Shown here: positions 21,639-32,695 of the stretch, in pieces
How positions within the stretch are numbered: the stretch's first letter is position 1
Layout: each line of letters starts with the position of its first letter
From: Paraconiothyrium sp. Pb-2020
Lineage: Eukaryota; Ascomycota; Dothideomycetes; Pleosporales; Didymosphaeriaceae
Reading direction: 5' to 3'
DNA length: 64,000 nt
Assembly (NCBI GenBank): GCA_022419385.1
Contig: JAJUBI010000006.1
Location: forward strand, 930,001-994,000
Made by a program: the position numbers and the translations under genes
Notes under the pieces: model-generated
Seen by the model: the letters and a program-made list of their open reading frames with translations, nothing else
What the model was told of the DNA's origin: nothing
Databases searched by the model: none

Positions 21639-23909
21639 ATGACTCAACACGTACAGGAAACTCCGATCGGGTCGATTCGTGCCGTCAAGAACCTTTACAA
21701 TCACTCCACATCCCGTTCTCGAAGCTCAGCCAAATGGTCGGAAATCAAGGATCCTATCCTCGAGGAGCGCCGTATCAAGGAGCTCGGCCAGTCTCATTTC
21801 ATCGTACGCCGCTATTCGAAGCAGAAGACTGATGACGATGATTACACATGGACCATTTCTTCCATCGAGATCAAAAGCCCCACGCTGCAGTCTTTCCTCG
21901 ACAAAATCTTCCATGATTATCCAAATCCGTATGCGGATGACAGCCCCTACACTTTCTTTCCGCCATACAACCCACTACTCCATCGGTGGGACGCAATCCA
22001 AAGTGCCATCAAGGCGGAGGGGAACAATGATCTCCGAGAAGAATTGCACATGTTCCATGAGGAAATCGAGCCGCTTATCGCTAATCACGTCTCTTCGCTA
22101 GCGGAAGTGAAGCGCACTTCCCTTCTGACATTTGATCAGCTTTGGCTTGTACTTGCTCCTGGGGAGTTTGCGGTGTCCAATATGGCAGGAAATACCTGCT
22201 TGTTCAAGATTGTAGCAGCGAAGCGTTACAACTATGGCGACGATGACTACGATGGCGATAAGCTTGATAACGAGAACCCGTACTGGATCTTAACCATCGG
22301 CCAGATCGACTGGAACGGCAGCCAGCATGGTTTTACAATTGGATCCGCTAAGCTACGTTACTTCGAAGGTTCCAAGCTTATTCAGAGACTGGATTACTAT
22401 CCTTTTGAGTTCGCTCCGGACCACGCAAACCTACGTGAAAAGCTCCTCCAGCGTGGAAGAAAGTTTGAGTCACTGCGCGGATTCCATGTGACGAATGTTC
22501 ATGGCAAGAAATTTGTGCCCACCCGGTGTGGTTATTCTGTTGAACCTGTAAGTACAGTCTAGGACCGAGATTGAAAAAGCCTGTTGACTGACATCTGATT
22601 AGATCGCTGGTCGGTTTGTCGTAGATGCTCACGCCTATTACTTCTGCCAAAGCGAAGTCGCTCCGAAATTAGTCGACAGCATCTTGGGGACTCCGGAGCA
22701 GAAGAACGATGATGATGATGATGATGACGAGGAAGATTCCGACGATGACTATGTTGTCGAGGATGGCGGCAAGGACACGCCAGCCGAAACTGAAGCAAGC
22801 AATGACAAGAGCCAAAGGAACGAGAACCTGAAGCCTCTCACTGATGATGAATGTCTGCTGGCTGTCCCGCGCGTGAAAGGCTTTGACCTGCAAGGAAAAG
22901 AGTGGTGTAAGTCATCGGTGGGCAACACTTCCACTTCGATGTACTGATGAAATCATAGGTCTGGTCAATGTTGACGACATTCGGGATCCAGAGTGGAACG
23001 ATCACCCCTACGACAACCTTGTCCTGAAGGAGGAGCAGAAAACGCTTCTGATGGCATTCGCGGACAACCAAGTTCGCAACACCGGCTTTGATGATTTCGT
23101 GAAACACAAAGGTAGACCCTCTCCGGCTTAATTCAGAGTAACAGGAAGCTAAACGTCGGAATGTAGGAGAGGGAACGATTATCCTTCTTGCTGGACCTCC
23201 TGGAGTCGGAAAGACTCTGACGTCTGAGGCAGGTAAGTACAGATTCCTATCCCAAAGTCACGTAAAGATACTACATCTAACCATGCACAGTTGCCGAGAA
23301 GTCTCGAGTCCCTCTATATATGCTCAGTGCGGGAGAGCTTGGCAGCCGGCCTGAGGATCTTGAGGCGGGTCTGAAACGAGCTTTGACTTGCTGCCAACTG
23401 TGGGGCGCTGTGCTCTTGATAGACGAAGCGGACGTGTTCATGGAATCTCGGTCATCGAACAACTTGATACGTAATGAGCTTGTTTCCAGTAAGTTATCCA
23501 GAAGTCACTGGTACCTTTCACATCACTTACAATATCTCTAGTCTTCCTTCGGCAGCTAGAGTACTATCAAGGACTATTGTTCTTGACTACGAACCGAATC
23601 AGCACCATCGATCCTGCCTTCAGGTCGCGTGTTGACTTGATCCTTCCATACCATGATCTCGACGAGGCAGCCCGAAAGCAAGTCTGGAAGAACTTCATCC
23701 GAAGGCTACCTGCAGATGACGTGCAAATGAATGACAGCGATTTCGACGAACTGGCCAAGACGGCTATGAACGGGAGAGAGATCAAGAATTTGATCAAGAC
23801 TGCACTGGTGCTGGGCGCGCGGGACAAGCCTTTGAAGATGAACCATTTCGACGTGGTTCTGGGCATCCGTAAAGAGGTGGATCAATTGGAATTCGGCGGA
23901 CGTGATTGA
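21639..23909 (+). CDS. AAA+ ATPase with DUF7025-like N-terminal region
   Basis: Six exons (21639-22547, 22603-22906, 22959-23111, 23167-23232, 23291-23488, 23542-23909) give 665 aa. The N-terminal about 310 residues form the region found before the AAA domain in many filamentous fungi (FDQLWLVLAPGEFAVSN, GSAKLRYFEGSKLI). An acidic tract with seven consecutive Asp (near residue 350) separates it from the ATPase core. Walker A is GPPGVGKT (about 465-472). Walker B is VLLIDEAD (about 518-525). Sensor 1 is LTTNR and the arginine-finger region is DPAFRSRVDL. The C-terminal helical lid follows. The AAA core resembles Bcs1/Yta-type single-domain ATPases. Substrate and location are unknown; there is no obvious membrane segment. 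All introns are 52-58 nt and the joined frame is continuous. Confidence 0.9.
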
Positions 23910-24249
23910 AAGCGAATGGAGAAGTTCCATGTATCGTGTGCCTAATCTCTGGGGTCATTGCGCGTATTTTCGCCATGATACTTGATCTAAATTGTTATAT
24001 AAGTCTGTGTGAATTTGATGCAACAATGACACAACGTCGCTGCTAGATACTCGCTGGTGGACTGCACGGTATAGTTGACGTTTAGATGACTCAGACTCAC
24101 AGAGCCTACGTCCGCCTTGACCTCACCCATGCATTCCTCAAGCCGAAGTTTGCATTGGATACCTTGAAGCCCTACTGCATACACACATCTGAACTGTTGC
24201 TGAAGACCGTAACTCATGGTCTATATTCGCGTTCCATCTTCTTCGCAGA
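23910..24249. other. Convergent intergenic region
   Basis: A 340 bp segment containing the 3' ends of two converging genes. No further feature seen. Confidence 0.55.
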
Positions 24250-24934
24250 TTATGCTCTCCTTATCTCCCACTTGACATTGGTGATGCTCACTTCCTCGCC
24301 CGCCTTCTCGTCGTAATCGAACCATTCTCCCTCGGAAAGATCGATGGAAGTGAACTTGGTGTTCGAATCTGCTCCCTTTGCTTCGAAGTCGCCCTACACA
24401 GTTTTAGCGCTATCCCTGCCTCTCCTCAAGCATTCTCTTACCTCAGCCTTGAAGTCTGTGAACTCCAACCCTCTGCAATCGAACTCCAGTATGTTAACCT
24501 TCTTGGGTGGATCGGACTGCTCATATGTTGCCGGTGCTGCCTTGATATTCGCGGAGTGTTCCCTCTAAACATACACTTAGTGCACGTATAAATCATTGGG
24601 GAGGGGCAATATCGACCTTACAATTCTTGCACTTCCAGACGAAGTTGGCCTCGCCTCTGCTACCGCTCATCTCGTTCATTTCCTGCTTGATGGTAAGAAG
24701 AGCTTCCAACTTTTGCAGGTATGCGTGGTCATACAAAGCGGGTCATGGTGACAAAATTCGGGTGCGTCTCTCGACATGATGTGCATTGCACTTTGAAGGT
24801 GTAGTGGAAGGGCGAGTCTTCGGTGTCGGTGGGACGCAGGTCGGTAACGCTGCATTGTGTCAGGAAGATGTTACGAAGTGGAAGACGACTTCTTACCCGT
24901 TCAGCTCAGCGGATAGCGCAAGTGCGAGCACCAT
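24250..24934 (-). CDS. CXXC zinc-binding protein, UPF0587 (C1orf123/CZIB homologue)
   Basis: Five exons (24934-24897, 24849-24735, 24682-24617, 24564-24442, 24393-24250) give 161 aa, the usual length of the family. The product starts MVLALALSAELNGVTDLRP. It has the two zinc-binding CXXC motifs, CTSC (after YTFKVQ) and CKNC (after NFVWK), then ILEFDCRGLEFTDF and WFDYDEKAGEEVSI, all family hallmarks. The human homologue CZIB is a small zinc protein that interacts with the copper chaperone pathway; the fungal role is not established. All four introns are GT-AG. The gene is divergent from the SmF gene, with 234 bp between start codons. Confidence 0.92.
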
Positions 24935-25168
24935 GTTGGCAAAATTTGCGATTAAGCCGGTTCGGAGCAGATTCACGGCGAGCTTCGAGCAATGAAGCTC
25001 TTTGCGGGGGCGGGGTGCTTATTGCGTCTGATTGGCCGCGGAATTTGGGCTTGGCACATACTTTCTCTGGCAACGAGCTCTCACCACGCGCAACACCGTC
25101 GGTCGCATGCAGCGATATCCCTCCACGCCTTCTCACTTATAAACACAGAGCACCTTACAGCCTTTATC

Positions 25169-25610
25169 ATGAGTGTAAGGCCCTAGTTCAATGCTGAGAT
25201 GTGCTCGTCGTAGCGCTGACCCACTTCAGGTTCCAGTCGCGCCCTTCAACCCCCGGCCTATGCTCCAGAGCTTGTACGAGCCCGCTCGCCGCCTCGATAT
25301 ACACAGTCGCTGACCTCTAGCAGGGTCGACAAGGACATTCTTGTCCGCCTTAAGTGGGGCGAAACCGAATACAAGGGCCGCCTTGTCTCCGTTGACATGT
25401 ACATGAATATCCAGCTCAACAATACGGAGGAATTCATCAATGGACAGAGCTCAGGACAATTGGGACAGGTACTGATAAGGTGCGCATTTTCAAGGTGGCT
25501 GGAGCGCTAGAAAGGAGTTGACAGTAGATAGGTGTAACAACGTACTCTGGATCGGTGCAGCGGACCAGGTAGAACCGAAGGCATCAAAAGATACGGCAAT
25601 GTCGGGCTGA
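25169..25610 (+). CDS. SmF: Small nuclear ribonucleoprotein Sm F
   Basis: Four exons (25169-25174, 25230-25273, 25324-25479, 25532-25610) join to 94 aa. The first exon encodes only Met-Ser. The Sm1 motif is LVRLKWGETEYKGRLVSVDMYMNIQLNN and the Sm2 motif is VLIRCNNVLWIG, which identifies Sm F. Its tail (KASKDTAMSG) is short. Sm F is part of the heptameric ring on U1, U2, U4 and U5 snRNAs in the spliceosome. The six-base first exon depends on the donor ATGAGT|GTAAGG and is supported by the resulting N-terminus (VPVAPFNPRPML). Confidence 0.93.
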
Positions 25611-25839
25611 GAGGACCTCGTTGGTAGGCATATCTTCTTCGTCGAGGAAAGATAGTGAGGGTTCAAGGTCGCCGCGCAAAAACGAAGTATGCAACAACAG
25701 GGTCTTGACACTGCACAAGGCGAAGCACGAACGGCGACGATACGACACGCAAAAACACTTTGATACCACAAGAAATGTTGGCGTATGAGAGGCAAATAGG
25801 CGGCGTCAGTGGCATTGGGCCTACAGAGCCCGAAAGAAT

Positions 25840-28800
25840 CTACTCAATCTCTTCTACGATCGGTCCCTTCTTCCGCGTGTCCCGTTGCTCCGCCAGAGGC
25901 TGTACATTCAAACCTTGAAGGTGTCCCTCAAGACCCAGGTCAGGACCGAGTCTCAGCCCTTCATCCCGAATTCTGTACAGCTTCTTCATGCGCCATGTCT
26001 CCAAGCCCTCGACTACGCTAGCCGCATGGTCTCTGACCAGCCCATCTACATCCTCTTCTCTTGCCCACCGCATCACTCGCTCCACCTCCTCCATTTGGTG
26101 ACCCCCCAAACCAGCCACGCTCTCCTTTTCATCTTCAAGCAGTCTATCCATACCCCTCAATAGCCCCATGACGACCAGCAACGCGGCCCGTCTTAAGATG
26201 CCCTTCGCCTCCGCAGTTTCCATAGTAACAACAAGCAGGACAATCTGCAGCGCAGCATCCACCGTTACCTGATTCAGCAGCTCAAGCCTCTTTTCCAAAA
26301 TACTGCCGAGAACACTAAGCGCAGAAGCGCGAATCCTTACATCCTCTTCTATCCCCGTGTCTTCCCAGCCCTGCACGATCTTCAGCAGCGCATTGCGCTC
26401 CGATTGTTCAGCAGGATTGTCTGCATCTGGATCGAGCAGGTTCGGTATCGGACCGCCCCAAGCAGCCTCGCCTTCTTCCTGTTGTTTGCGTTCTGCTTCA
26501 AGGAGCTCGTTGCGCTTCGCTAGCGTCTTCTTGCGCTGGCCACGGCGTGAAGCAAGCGATAAAGTTGCCTCAACGATCAATTTTAGAATCGCAAATTTCG
26601 CTGACACAGCTGCGCTGGAATGCCAAAACGCATCCTCTGATACAAGGTTGTTTAGTAATTCGCCGAGGCGGAGCCGGAAGTTGAGCGCTTCTTCAACTTC
26701 TTTCTCTTTCCTGAGTCGCAGTGAGCGCTCGTCAATGTCAACGAAGGCATCGACAATGATGCGGACGGTGGGATTGGAGGCGCGGACTGCGAGGTCGACT
26801 ACGACGGGAATGGCGGCTGTGTAGACGTAGGATTCGGGATCTGCCACGGATGCAGAGAGTAGCGTGTGTGTCATGGAAGGTACGTCGATGATGGGGAATG
26901 CGACAGGGTCTTGGATCAGCTTACGTATCGTCGACAGAGCCCAGACACGGTTGGGTGGTTCAGGTGAGGTGAGGTCTGTAAGTGCGGTCTTCAAGATTGC
27001 GTGATGCTGAATTTGTGGATCTACTACAGGCGCCGGTATTGTGGCAGGCTTGATGATCTGAAGTATGTTTGTCGCCGCGTGATTTATCAAAGGCGGTATT
27101 GAAATCTCGTAGTTGGCCTGAGAGAGGTATCGTAAGAAAGGAAGCATCGCATTTATGACTTTTGCGATCTCTGGCGTTCGTTTGAAATCAGGCGATGAGA
27201 TCAGGGTGTTTGTGATACTGATGGCAAACGATACAAGATCCTCAGAGCCATCATCGTTCCCCTCCAGTTGTGTTGCGGAGGCGGGCTGCGTGAGCTTGCT
27301 CAAGTTTACCCGACTAGGCTTATCTCTGTTCTGGAGATTCCTTGTTCTTGTCTGATGCTGTTCGACAAAATTCTGCAGAAGCTGGCTCATGAGCTCAATG
27401 ATATGCTGGGGACTGCGCGCAAACTTCTCTTTAAACTGCGTCGCCAGTGCTTCCGAGAACTTTGCATCTATCAGAGCCGAAAGCGGATCCAGGTCAGGCT
27501 CGTTTGTCAACGACGTCGCTGATTGTGATCCTGGCGATAGCCACTGCCTGGTGGACTGTATGAATATCGCACCCGCAGTGGAGTCTTCAACGTTGGCTTC
27601 CACCAACAATGAAACAAGCAGGCCGACGTATTGGTCGACATTGGCCATTCGTGCAAGTAAATTTCCCATGCTCCCCATGTCATCGTTGGTCTGAGCTCGC
27701 TTCCGGATCTCGACACCGCCCTGCGAACCCGGAGCGAACGTCCAGGATGGTTCACCTTGCCAGAAGAGATTCTTTGAAAAATGACCGATTCGTGGTACTT
27801 CGCATGCAAGCGCGAGATAACGGAGAAGGATTGCACGAGGAAGCATCGACCATCCCTTGTCGAGGGACGTGTGTGAAGATGTGTAGGTGATTAGTCCCCA
27901 AAGAGGTAAGATGATTGGGCCGACGAGCCGTTTCAAGAGACCAGAGTGTGAGTAAGAAGATGTTAAAGTAGCCAATCGACTCAACGCAAGACGCAAGTCC
28001 TGTTCATCTACAATAGTTTCTGATGCACTTGTTTCCGAGCTGCTTGCAGTCGGAGAGATTGTCTGAAGTAGTGGTCTGGCAAATAATTCCCAACCGATCG
28101 TCTTTGGCGCACCGGTGCTTTTCTTGTTCAGTATACCTCCTGCGATGATTTGACCAGCTGCCCGGCTAAGCTCTTTCCCTTCATTTCCATCTAGCAAAGC
28201 AAATAACTGAGGTGCGAGCTGTTTGAACCATGCATCCTGGGTCATCTCGACAGGAACAGATGATAGTAATCGTGCGGCTTGCGTGATGGATTCTAGGGGT
28301 AGCGGCAGCTTCGACTGTGATCCTGAAGCATCTTGCGGCACCTGAGAGTTTTTGGACAAGTACGACAGTGCGAGGAACTCGATGGTATGCCGGACTCCAT
28401 GAGGACGAAGGGGGATCATGGTGAGCTCTTTTGTAAGCTGCAATTTCCACCACGGTGGGACTTCCTGTTGCAGCAGGGAAGTGAAGACGGGTAGTAAGCG
28501 GGAGACAGGGGTAATAACAAGTATTCTCTCATATATTGGTGTAAATTTGGCATGTAACTTTCCACTTGATTGTGGTGAAAAGGAGAGTTCTGCAAGCGCG
28601 GACAAGACATCTGGAAAGATTCGCTGGCTCAGGAGCGGTTGCACGCCCGTACCGTCTTGCTCAAGGATCGGAATCAAAACATCGATCACTTGAGCGAGAG
28701 GATTCCGCTCAGGACTAGGGTGGGCTGGTATCGACACCACTAAAACGGATTGCGGGCGCTGAGCAAAGACGGTGCCGCGGGAGAGATGAGGTAGGATTCC

Positions 28801-29031
28801 GGTCAAGGTGACCAGATCGAGCAGGCCGTACACGATACCTACGACGGACGCATCATACGGCTCGTCCGGAGAAGCAGCTTGTTCGGCTGCATTTATCGCT
28901 TGTAGATGACCGAGCGACTCTTGAAGCAGACGTGGAAGATCGCTGGGTTTTTGCTGGGGTACTGTTCCTTTACCCAGGAATGGCCCAATGAACTGGATGG
29001 CTGCATCTATTGCGTCCTCTACCGCCCCCAT
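25840..29031 (-). CDS. RTP1: Rtp1-like protein for nuclear import of RNA polymerase II (TANGO6 family)
   Basis: A single-exon gene of 1063 aa from the ATG at 29031 (MGAVEDAIDAAIQF). The protein is built of alpha-helical HEAT/ARM-like repeats throughout. The C-terminal third holds the two conserved Rtp1 domains: the stretch around DLTSPEPPNRVWALSTIRKL with SYVYTAAIPVVVDLA, and RRAALLVVMGLLRGMDRLL near the end. Yeast Rtp1 assists assembly and nuclear import of RNA polymerase II and contacts nucleoporins; the animal homologue is TANGO6. The length agrees with fungal family members. It converges with the SmF gene (230 bp between stop codons). Assignment rests on recalled domain patterns. Confidence 0.82.
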   Translation of the reverse strand: MGAVEDAIDAAIQFIGPFLGKGTVPQQKPSDLPRLLQESLGHLQAINAAEQAASPDEPYDASVVGIVYGLLDLVTLTGILPHLSRGTVFAQRPQSVLVVSIPAHPSPERNPLAQVIDVLIPILEQDGTGVQPLLSQRIFPDVLSALAELSFSPQSSGKLHAKFTPIYERILVITPVSRLLPVFTSLLQQEVPPWWKLQLTKELTMIPLRPHGVRHTIEFLALSYLSKNSQVPQDASGSQSKLPLPLESITQAARLLSSVPVEMTQDAWFKQLAPQLFALLDGNEGKELSRAAGQIIAGGILNKKSTGAPKTIGWELFARPLLQTISPTASSSETSASETIVDEQDLRLALSRLATLTSSYSHSGLLKRLVGPIILPLWGLITYTSSHTSLDKGWSMLPRAILLRYLALACEVPRIGHFSKNLFWQGEPSWTFAPGSQGGVEIRKRAQTNDDMGSMGNLLARMANVDQYVGLLVSLLVEANVEDSTAGAIFIQSTRQWLSPGSQSATSLTNEPDLDPLSALIDAKFSEALATQFKEKFARSPQHIIELMSQLLQNFVEQHQTRTRNLQNRDKPSRVNLSKLTQPASATQLEGNDDGSEDLVSFAISITNTLISSPDFKRTPEIAKVINAMLPFLRYLSQANYEISIPPLINHAATNILQIIKPATIPAPVVDPQIQHHAILKTALTDLTSPEPPNRVWALSTIRKLIQDPVAFPIIDVPSMTHTLLSASVADPESYVYTAAIPVVVDLAVRASNPTVRIIVDAFVDIDERSLRLRKEKEVEEALNFRLRLGELLNNLVSEDAFWHSSAAVSAKFAILKLIVEATLSLASRRGQRKKTLAKRNELLEAERKQQEEGEAAWGGPIPNLLDPDADNPAEQSERNALLKIVQGWEDTGIEEDVRIRASALSVLGSILEKRLELLNQVTVDAALQIVLLVVTMETAEAKGILRRAALLVVMGLLRGMDRLLEDEKESVAGLGGHQMEEVERVMRWAREEDVDGLVRDHAASVVEGLETWRMKKLYRIRDEGLRLGPDLGLEGHLQGLNVQPLAEQRDTRKKGPIVEEIE

Positions 29032-29211
29032 ATCGTCGCGTGCGAAATTCTGCACTCTGATGAAGGTTTTGAAGCAGTGGCGCGGTCTTCGGCGGCCGTT
29101 GATTGTTCGTCATCCCGTCTCAAAATGAAAGCGTGACGACGCGAGCACGCTATGCCTAATTCGACTGGCGCGCTCCTGCGCGTCCCGCCAGCCACCTCCA
29201 CCCCCAGGGGT

Positions 29212-29231
29212 GAAGCAGGAGCTCCTGCTTC
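29212..29231. repeat. Perfect 20-bp palindrome
   Basis: GAAGCAGGAGCTCCTGCTTC equals its own reverse complement. It lies about 180 bp upstream of the RTP1 start codon, so it could be a dimeric-protein binding site or a cruciform; function unknown. Confidence 0.6.
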
Positions 29232-31371
29232 CTCTCGCCAGCAACAACCTCGTTCGATTTCACACTGCATGGCGTCTGCCCTTGTCATTTGTCATCGCTT
29301 TCTCAATCGCACAGCTACTGGATCCCGCATCGCGACAACTCATTGACAACTTCTGACCATGTCAACAACTGTGGGACGGCGCACAACGACCTTTCCACGC
29401 ACCATTCTTCTCTCGCTTGCAATGCAAGCTACAATTGCATGTCACTTTCCTTATAGTTGCCGAAGTCCGTCTTCCACTTGGAATGCTTCACGGCGCCTCG
29501 CGTACGTGCATTGGTGCGCACACACTCGAGCCTCTTAGTATGGCCTCAATGGGTTGTCTGCATGCTTGGCCTTTGCGCTCTGGTGGCAACGCTAGGGTAG
29601 TGCGTGAGGAGGGCGGACTCGGATCTTAACCCTAATCATCTTTCGGTATTCGTCGCGTCTTGTACGTGCTCGAACAGCATCGCGGTCATGTCGCCGACCT
29701 TCCGAGTAGACGCTGGACAGCTGCCGAAGTGCCTCACGGTGCAACGACATGCAAGAAAGCTCAAAAGGGAGACTCGAGGTACGGGAAGTCACGAGCTTCA
29801 ACTTGAGGTTTCATGTGCCTGTCGGGGTGTTAAAGTTCTCATGCGAGAACCACGTCGACTCCTCAACTGTACAACAGACTCTGGCCATTACGGATAGCTT
29901 CATCAACAATCATTATGGCGTTCAAGAGGAGAGACTCGGAGGGAGATGCCGGACACCTCGGATGAGGACAGTCTTCGGGATCTTGAATACCGCAGGCGCA
30001 CCGAACACTCTGTTTTGAAAGCCAAAGGGGAGCTGCAACGCCAGGTGCCAACACAACCCATGTCTCTGTAGACGCCTGTTCGATGGGCCGAATAGGTGGA
30101 AGGAGAGCACAGTTCTGACCTCTCGGTCAAGTCTTACAAACAGACGCATCCAATTAGATACTGCAGAAATCCACTCGTCGGAAAGGTGTCTTGTATGCCC
30201 AGCGAGGTCTCACCGCAGTCTAATTCGTTGTTATCCTCTTTTGACAGACTGTCACGCTCCGGACCAGAAGCCTTGAACGCACACGAAGAGTTGTTTCAGA
30301 GATCCCACATGGGTTTGGACATGGTATGTAACGTTTGTACCCTGCCGCGGAAGGAACAGAGCTGTTTGTTGCGACCTCGATGAAGATACCCGTGCATCTA
30401 TCAGTTATTGGGTACTATGCCCGTTCTGAGGACCCCAACATGGACGCAAGTCTTCAACGAGTCTCCAACCTTTTGCGCCACCTTGTCGTTGTGGAGCCTG
30501 TGTCCTGGATTCATCACCGACACTTGTTACCCTTGGTAATATCCGGCCAGTCGCGTCAATTGCCAACCTGTACGTCCAGCGTGCAACTGCCTTGGCGAGC
30601 GTGTACCTTTTCTTCATCCGAATAGCTGTCTCGCTATTACGGGTGCGACCATGCGGTTTTTGAGGATGTCCTTTGTCCGCATCCCACGCCTCCCTACACC
30701 TCTAAAGGAACCGGGAAGGAAACAAAGACTAGTCTCAGAGAGTCATGCTTCAACATACAGAGAGAAGCAACTGCAGAGGGGAACCCTCAGTTGATGGTGC
30801 TTGAAAAGAGAATTGCGCGTTCGTTGTACCGTTCTGAATAGGAACTTGTCGATTGGTGCGTCTCGGTGTTTGGTGAGGAAGGTCTCGGTGCGATGAGAAG
30901 CAAGACAGGGTCAGAGGATATGACGAGTGGCTTGTTCTGAAGCGTCGCGAACTAGGAATACCAACGGTCAAGATACGTCGTGCACTCTTCTGGGAATGGC
31001 CATAACAACAAGGGCACAGCTGCTGGAAGGGCGCGGTCGGTCAAACACAACGGTCACGACAAAAGCTTGCAGAAAGGAAGAAGAGGCACAACGCGCATCT
31101 CTATGACTTCGGCGACGGGACCTCTCTAGAGTGAGGATCAAGGCTTCGGCCTGTCTGTCAACATTGCCTGCGAGATCGTGTGGCCGCTTGGACTGCATCG
31201 CAATGCTTTCTGGACGAGACTATTTGCTGATCATTGAACCACCTTTCTGCCATATGCTTTTGGCCAGACCTGGGATTGCGTCGTCGACATATCTGGGACG
31301 GGGGTCGTTGCTTGTGCGTTGGCGTGGAAGAGGGAGTCTGTGGTGAAGAGTCGCGCGTGGGACGTCTACAA

Positions 31372-31393
31372 GCCGCCTGCGAAAGCAGGCGGC
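31372..31393. repeat. Perfect inverted repeat forming a 9-bp hairpin with GAAA loop
   Basis: The left arm GCCGCCTGC and right arm GCAGGCGGC pair perfectly around a GAAA loop. On the plus strand the RNA would be a GNRA-capped GC-rich hairpin. No gene covers it; it lies about 210 bp upstream of the GNAT gene. Confidence 0.6.
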
Positions 31394-31600
31394 AACATTC
31401 TTTTTATAAGTCGCTCTTCCCCAAAGGCAGATTCTACAGCTAACCTTCGTAGTTCGTATTCATCCCCATGTCGCCCCGAAGTGGCTGCATGAGTGCGATG
31501 ACTCATCGCTTCTGCCTTCTGACTAGAAGATACACATTGTATATATCTTCGACTCTCGACCATTTCTCTACCGCATGAAAACGGAACAAATATTGCAAAC

Positions 31601-32215
31601 ATGGCTGCGGCTCCATCTTACTCGATCGTCCGTCTCCCAAAATCACACATCCACCCACCAACATGGAAAGCTCTTATCGCTAAACAGAAAGCGCTCCGTC
31701 TTCAGTCCTTGCTCACCTCACCAGACTCTTTTTCATCAACATACGAAAGAGAGATCGCTTTCACGGATGCAGACTGGGAAGCTCGCCTGCGGAACCCATC
31801 GGCCTACACGCTGATCGCGGTGAAGTCGACCGCGAGCCGCACAGGAAACCAAAGAGACGACGAGAGAAGACCAGATAGCGACTATCTTGACGGCGAGTGG
31901 ATCGGTAGCGTAGTCCTCGTCGGACCAGAACAGGAGCATGAGAGTCCCTTTGCCACTTTCGACATTTACGCTCTCTTCGTTCTCCCTGAAGCCAGGGGCA
32001 AAGGTGTGGGCGGCAAACTGATCGAGAGCGCTGCGTGTGAAGCGCAAACGCTCGCAGGCGGTGCTAGCAAGGTCTTGATAAGAGCCGCGGTTGCAAGCGG
32101 GAACGAGCGGGTGCTAAAGCTGTATGAAAGAGCTGGGTTCTTGGAGACAGATATTGAACTCGAGGAGGGCTTAGGGGTGGAGGCGAGGGTTCTGATCAAG
32201 GAGATTGAGGCGTGA
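31601..32215 (+). CDS. GNAT-family N-acetyltransferase
   Basis: A single-exon gene of 204 aa starting MAAAPSYSIVRLP. The GNAT core is visible: IGSVVLVGPE (strand), then FDIYALFVLPEARGKGVGGKLIESA with the acetyl-CoA pyrophosphate-binding R-x2-G-x-G pattern (ARGKGVGG). VASGNERVLKLYERAGFLETDIEL is the N-x4-A-x3-Y-x4-GF region near the C-terminus. The substrate cannot be told from sequence; small molecules or protein N-termini are both possible. A short charged insertion (RDDERRPDSDYLDGE) separates two core strands. The ATG at 31601 gives a normal GNAT length. Confidence 0.88.
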   Translation: MAAAPSYSIVRLPKSHIHPPTWKALIAKQKALRLQSLLTSPDSFSSTYEREIAFTDADWEARLRNPSAYTLIAVKSTASRTGNQRDDERRPDSDYLDGEWIGSVVLVGPEQEHESPFATFDIYALFVLPEARGKGVGGKLIESAACEAQTLAGGASKVLIRAAVASGNERVLKLYERAGFLETDIELEEGLGVEARVLIKEIEA

Positions 32216-32695
32216 TGGATTTCATCTGGTCACTCGCTTCTGTGGAACCGGGTTTCCCTCCGGGGCTACAGATACCCAGACCTGTCGAGATATGTGACGA
32301 CTGCTGTCATTGTATCGTCTATCAATGTCCAAGATGCTGATCATTCAGTCGCGTCTCTACACGGTAGCCCTCTCGTAGCGACTGACGCCTTACCTAGGCA
32401 AGGATGGCGTGGCCTACAACACAGCTATGATTCATGTTCTTGTTCCTCTAGCCTAGTGTTGATGACATCTACATTGGTTCAGTATGTTCACAGGTGTTGC
32501 AAGTACAAATCGTTGAATTTAAAAGCTAATTGGTATCTACCGAATCCCATGGGTATTGTTCCCTTTCTTGTTAGATTACCGTGCCCATAAGGGCTCCAAA
32601 GCTATACACCCAAGGTAGCCGAGCTACATCAAAGTTTTTGCCCAAAATAACGCCAAAATGCAACCATAACCATGAACAAAACATGTCAAGCTAGC
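32216..32695. other. Convergent intergenic region
   Basis: 480 bp between the GNAT stop and the SOD stop. It holds 3' UTRs; nothing else recognised. Confidence 0.55.

Larger units (their letters stand above)
29032..31600. other. Gene-poor region of 2.6 kb
   Basis: No gene supported. The proximal part holds the RTP1 promoter. Several frames of 70-100 codons exist on both strands (for example 29604-29897 and 29749-30018 on plus), but none has a domain, and adjoining frames do not splice into a longer product. It contains a 20-bp palindrome and a perfect hairpin, listed separately. Confidence 0.5.
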
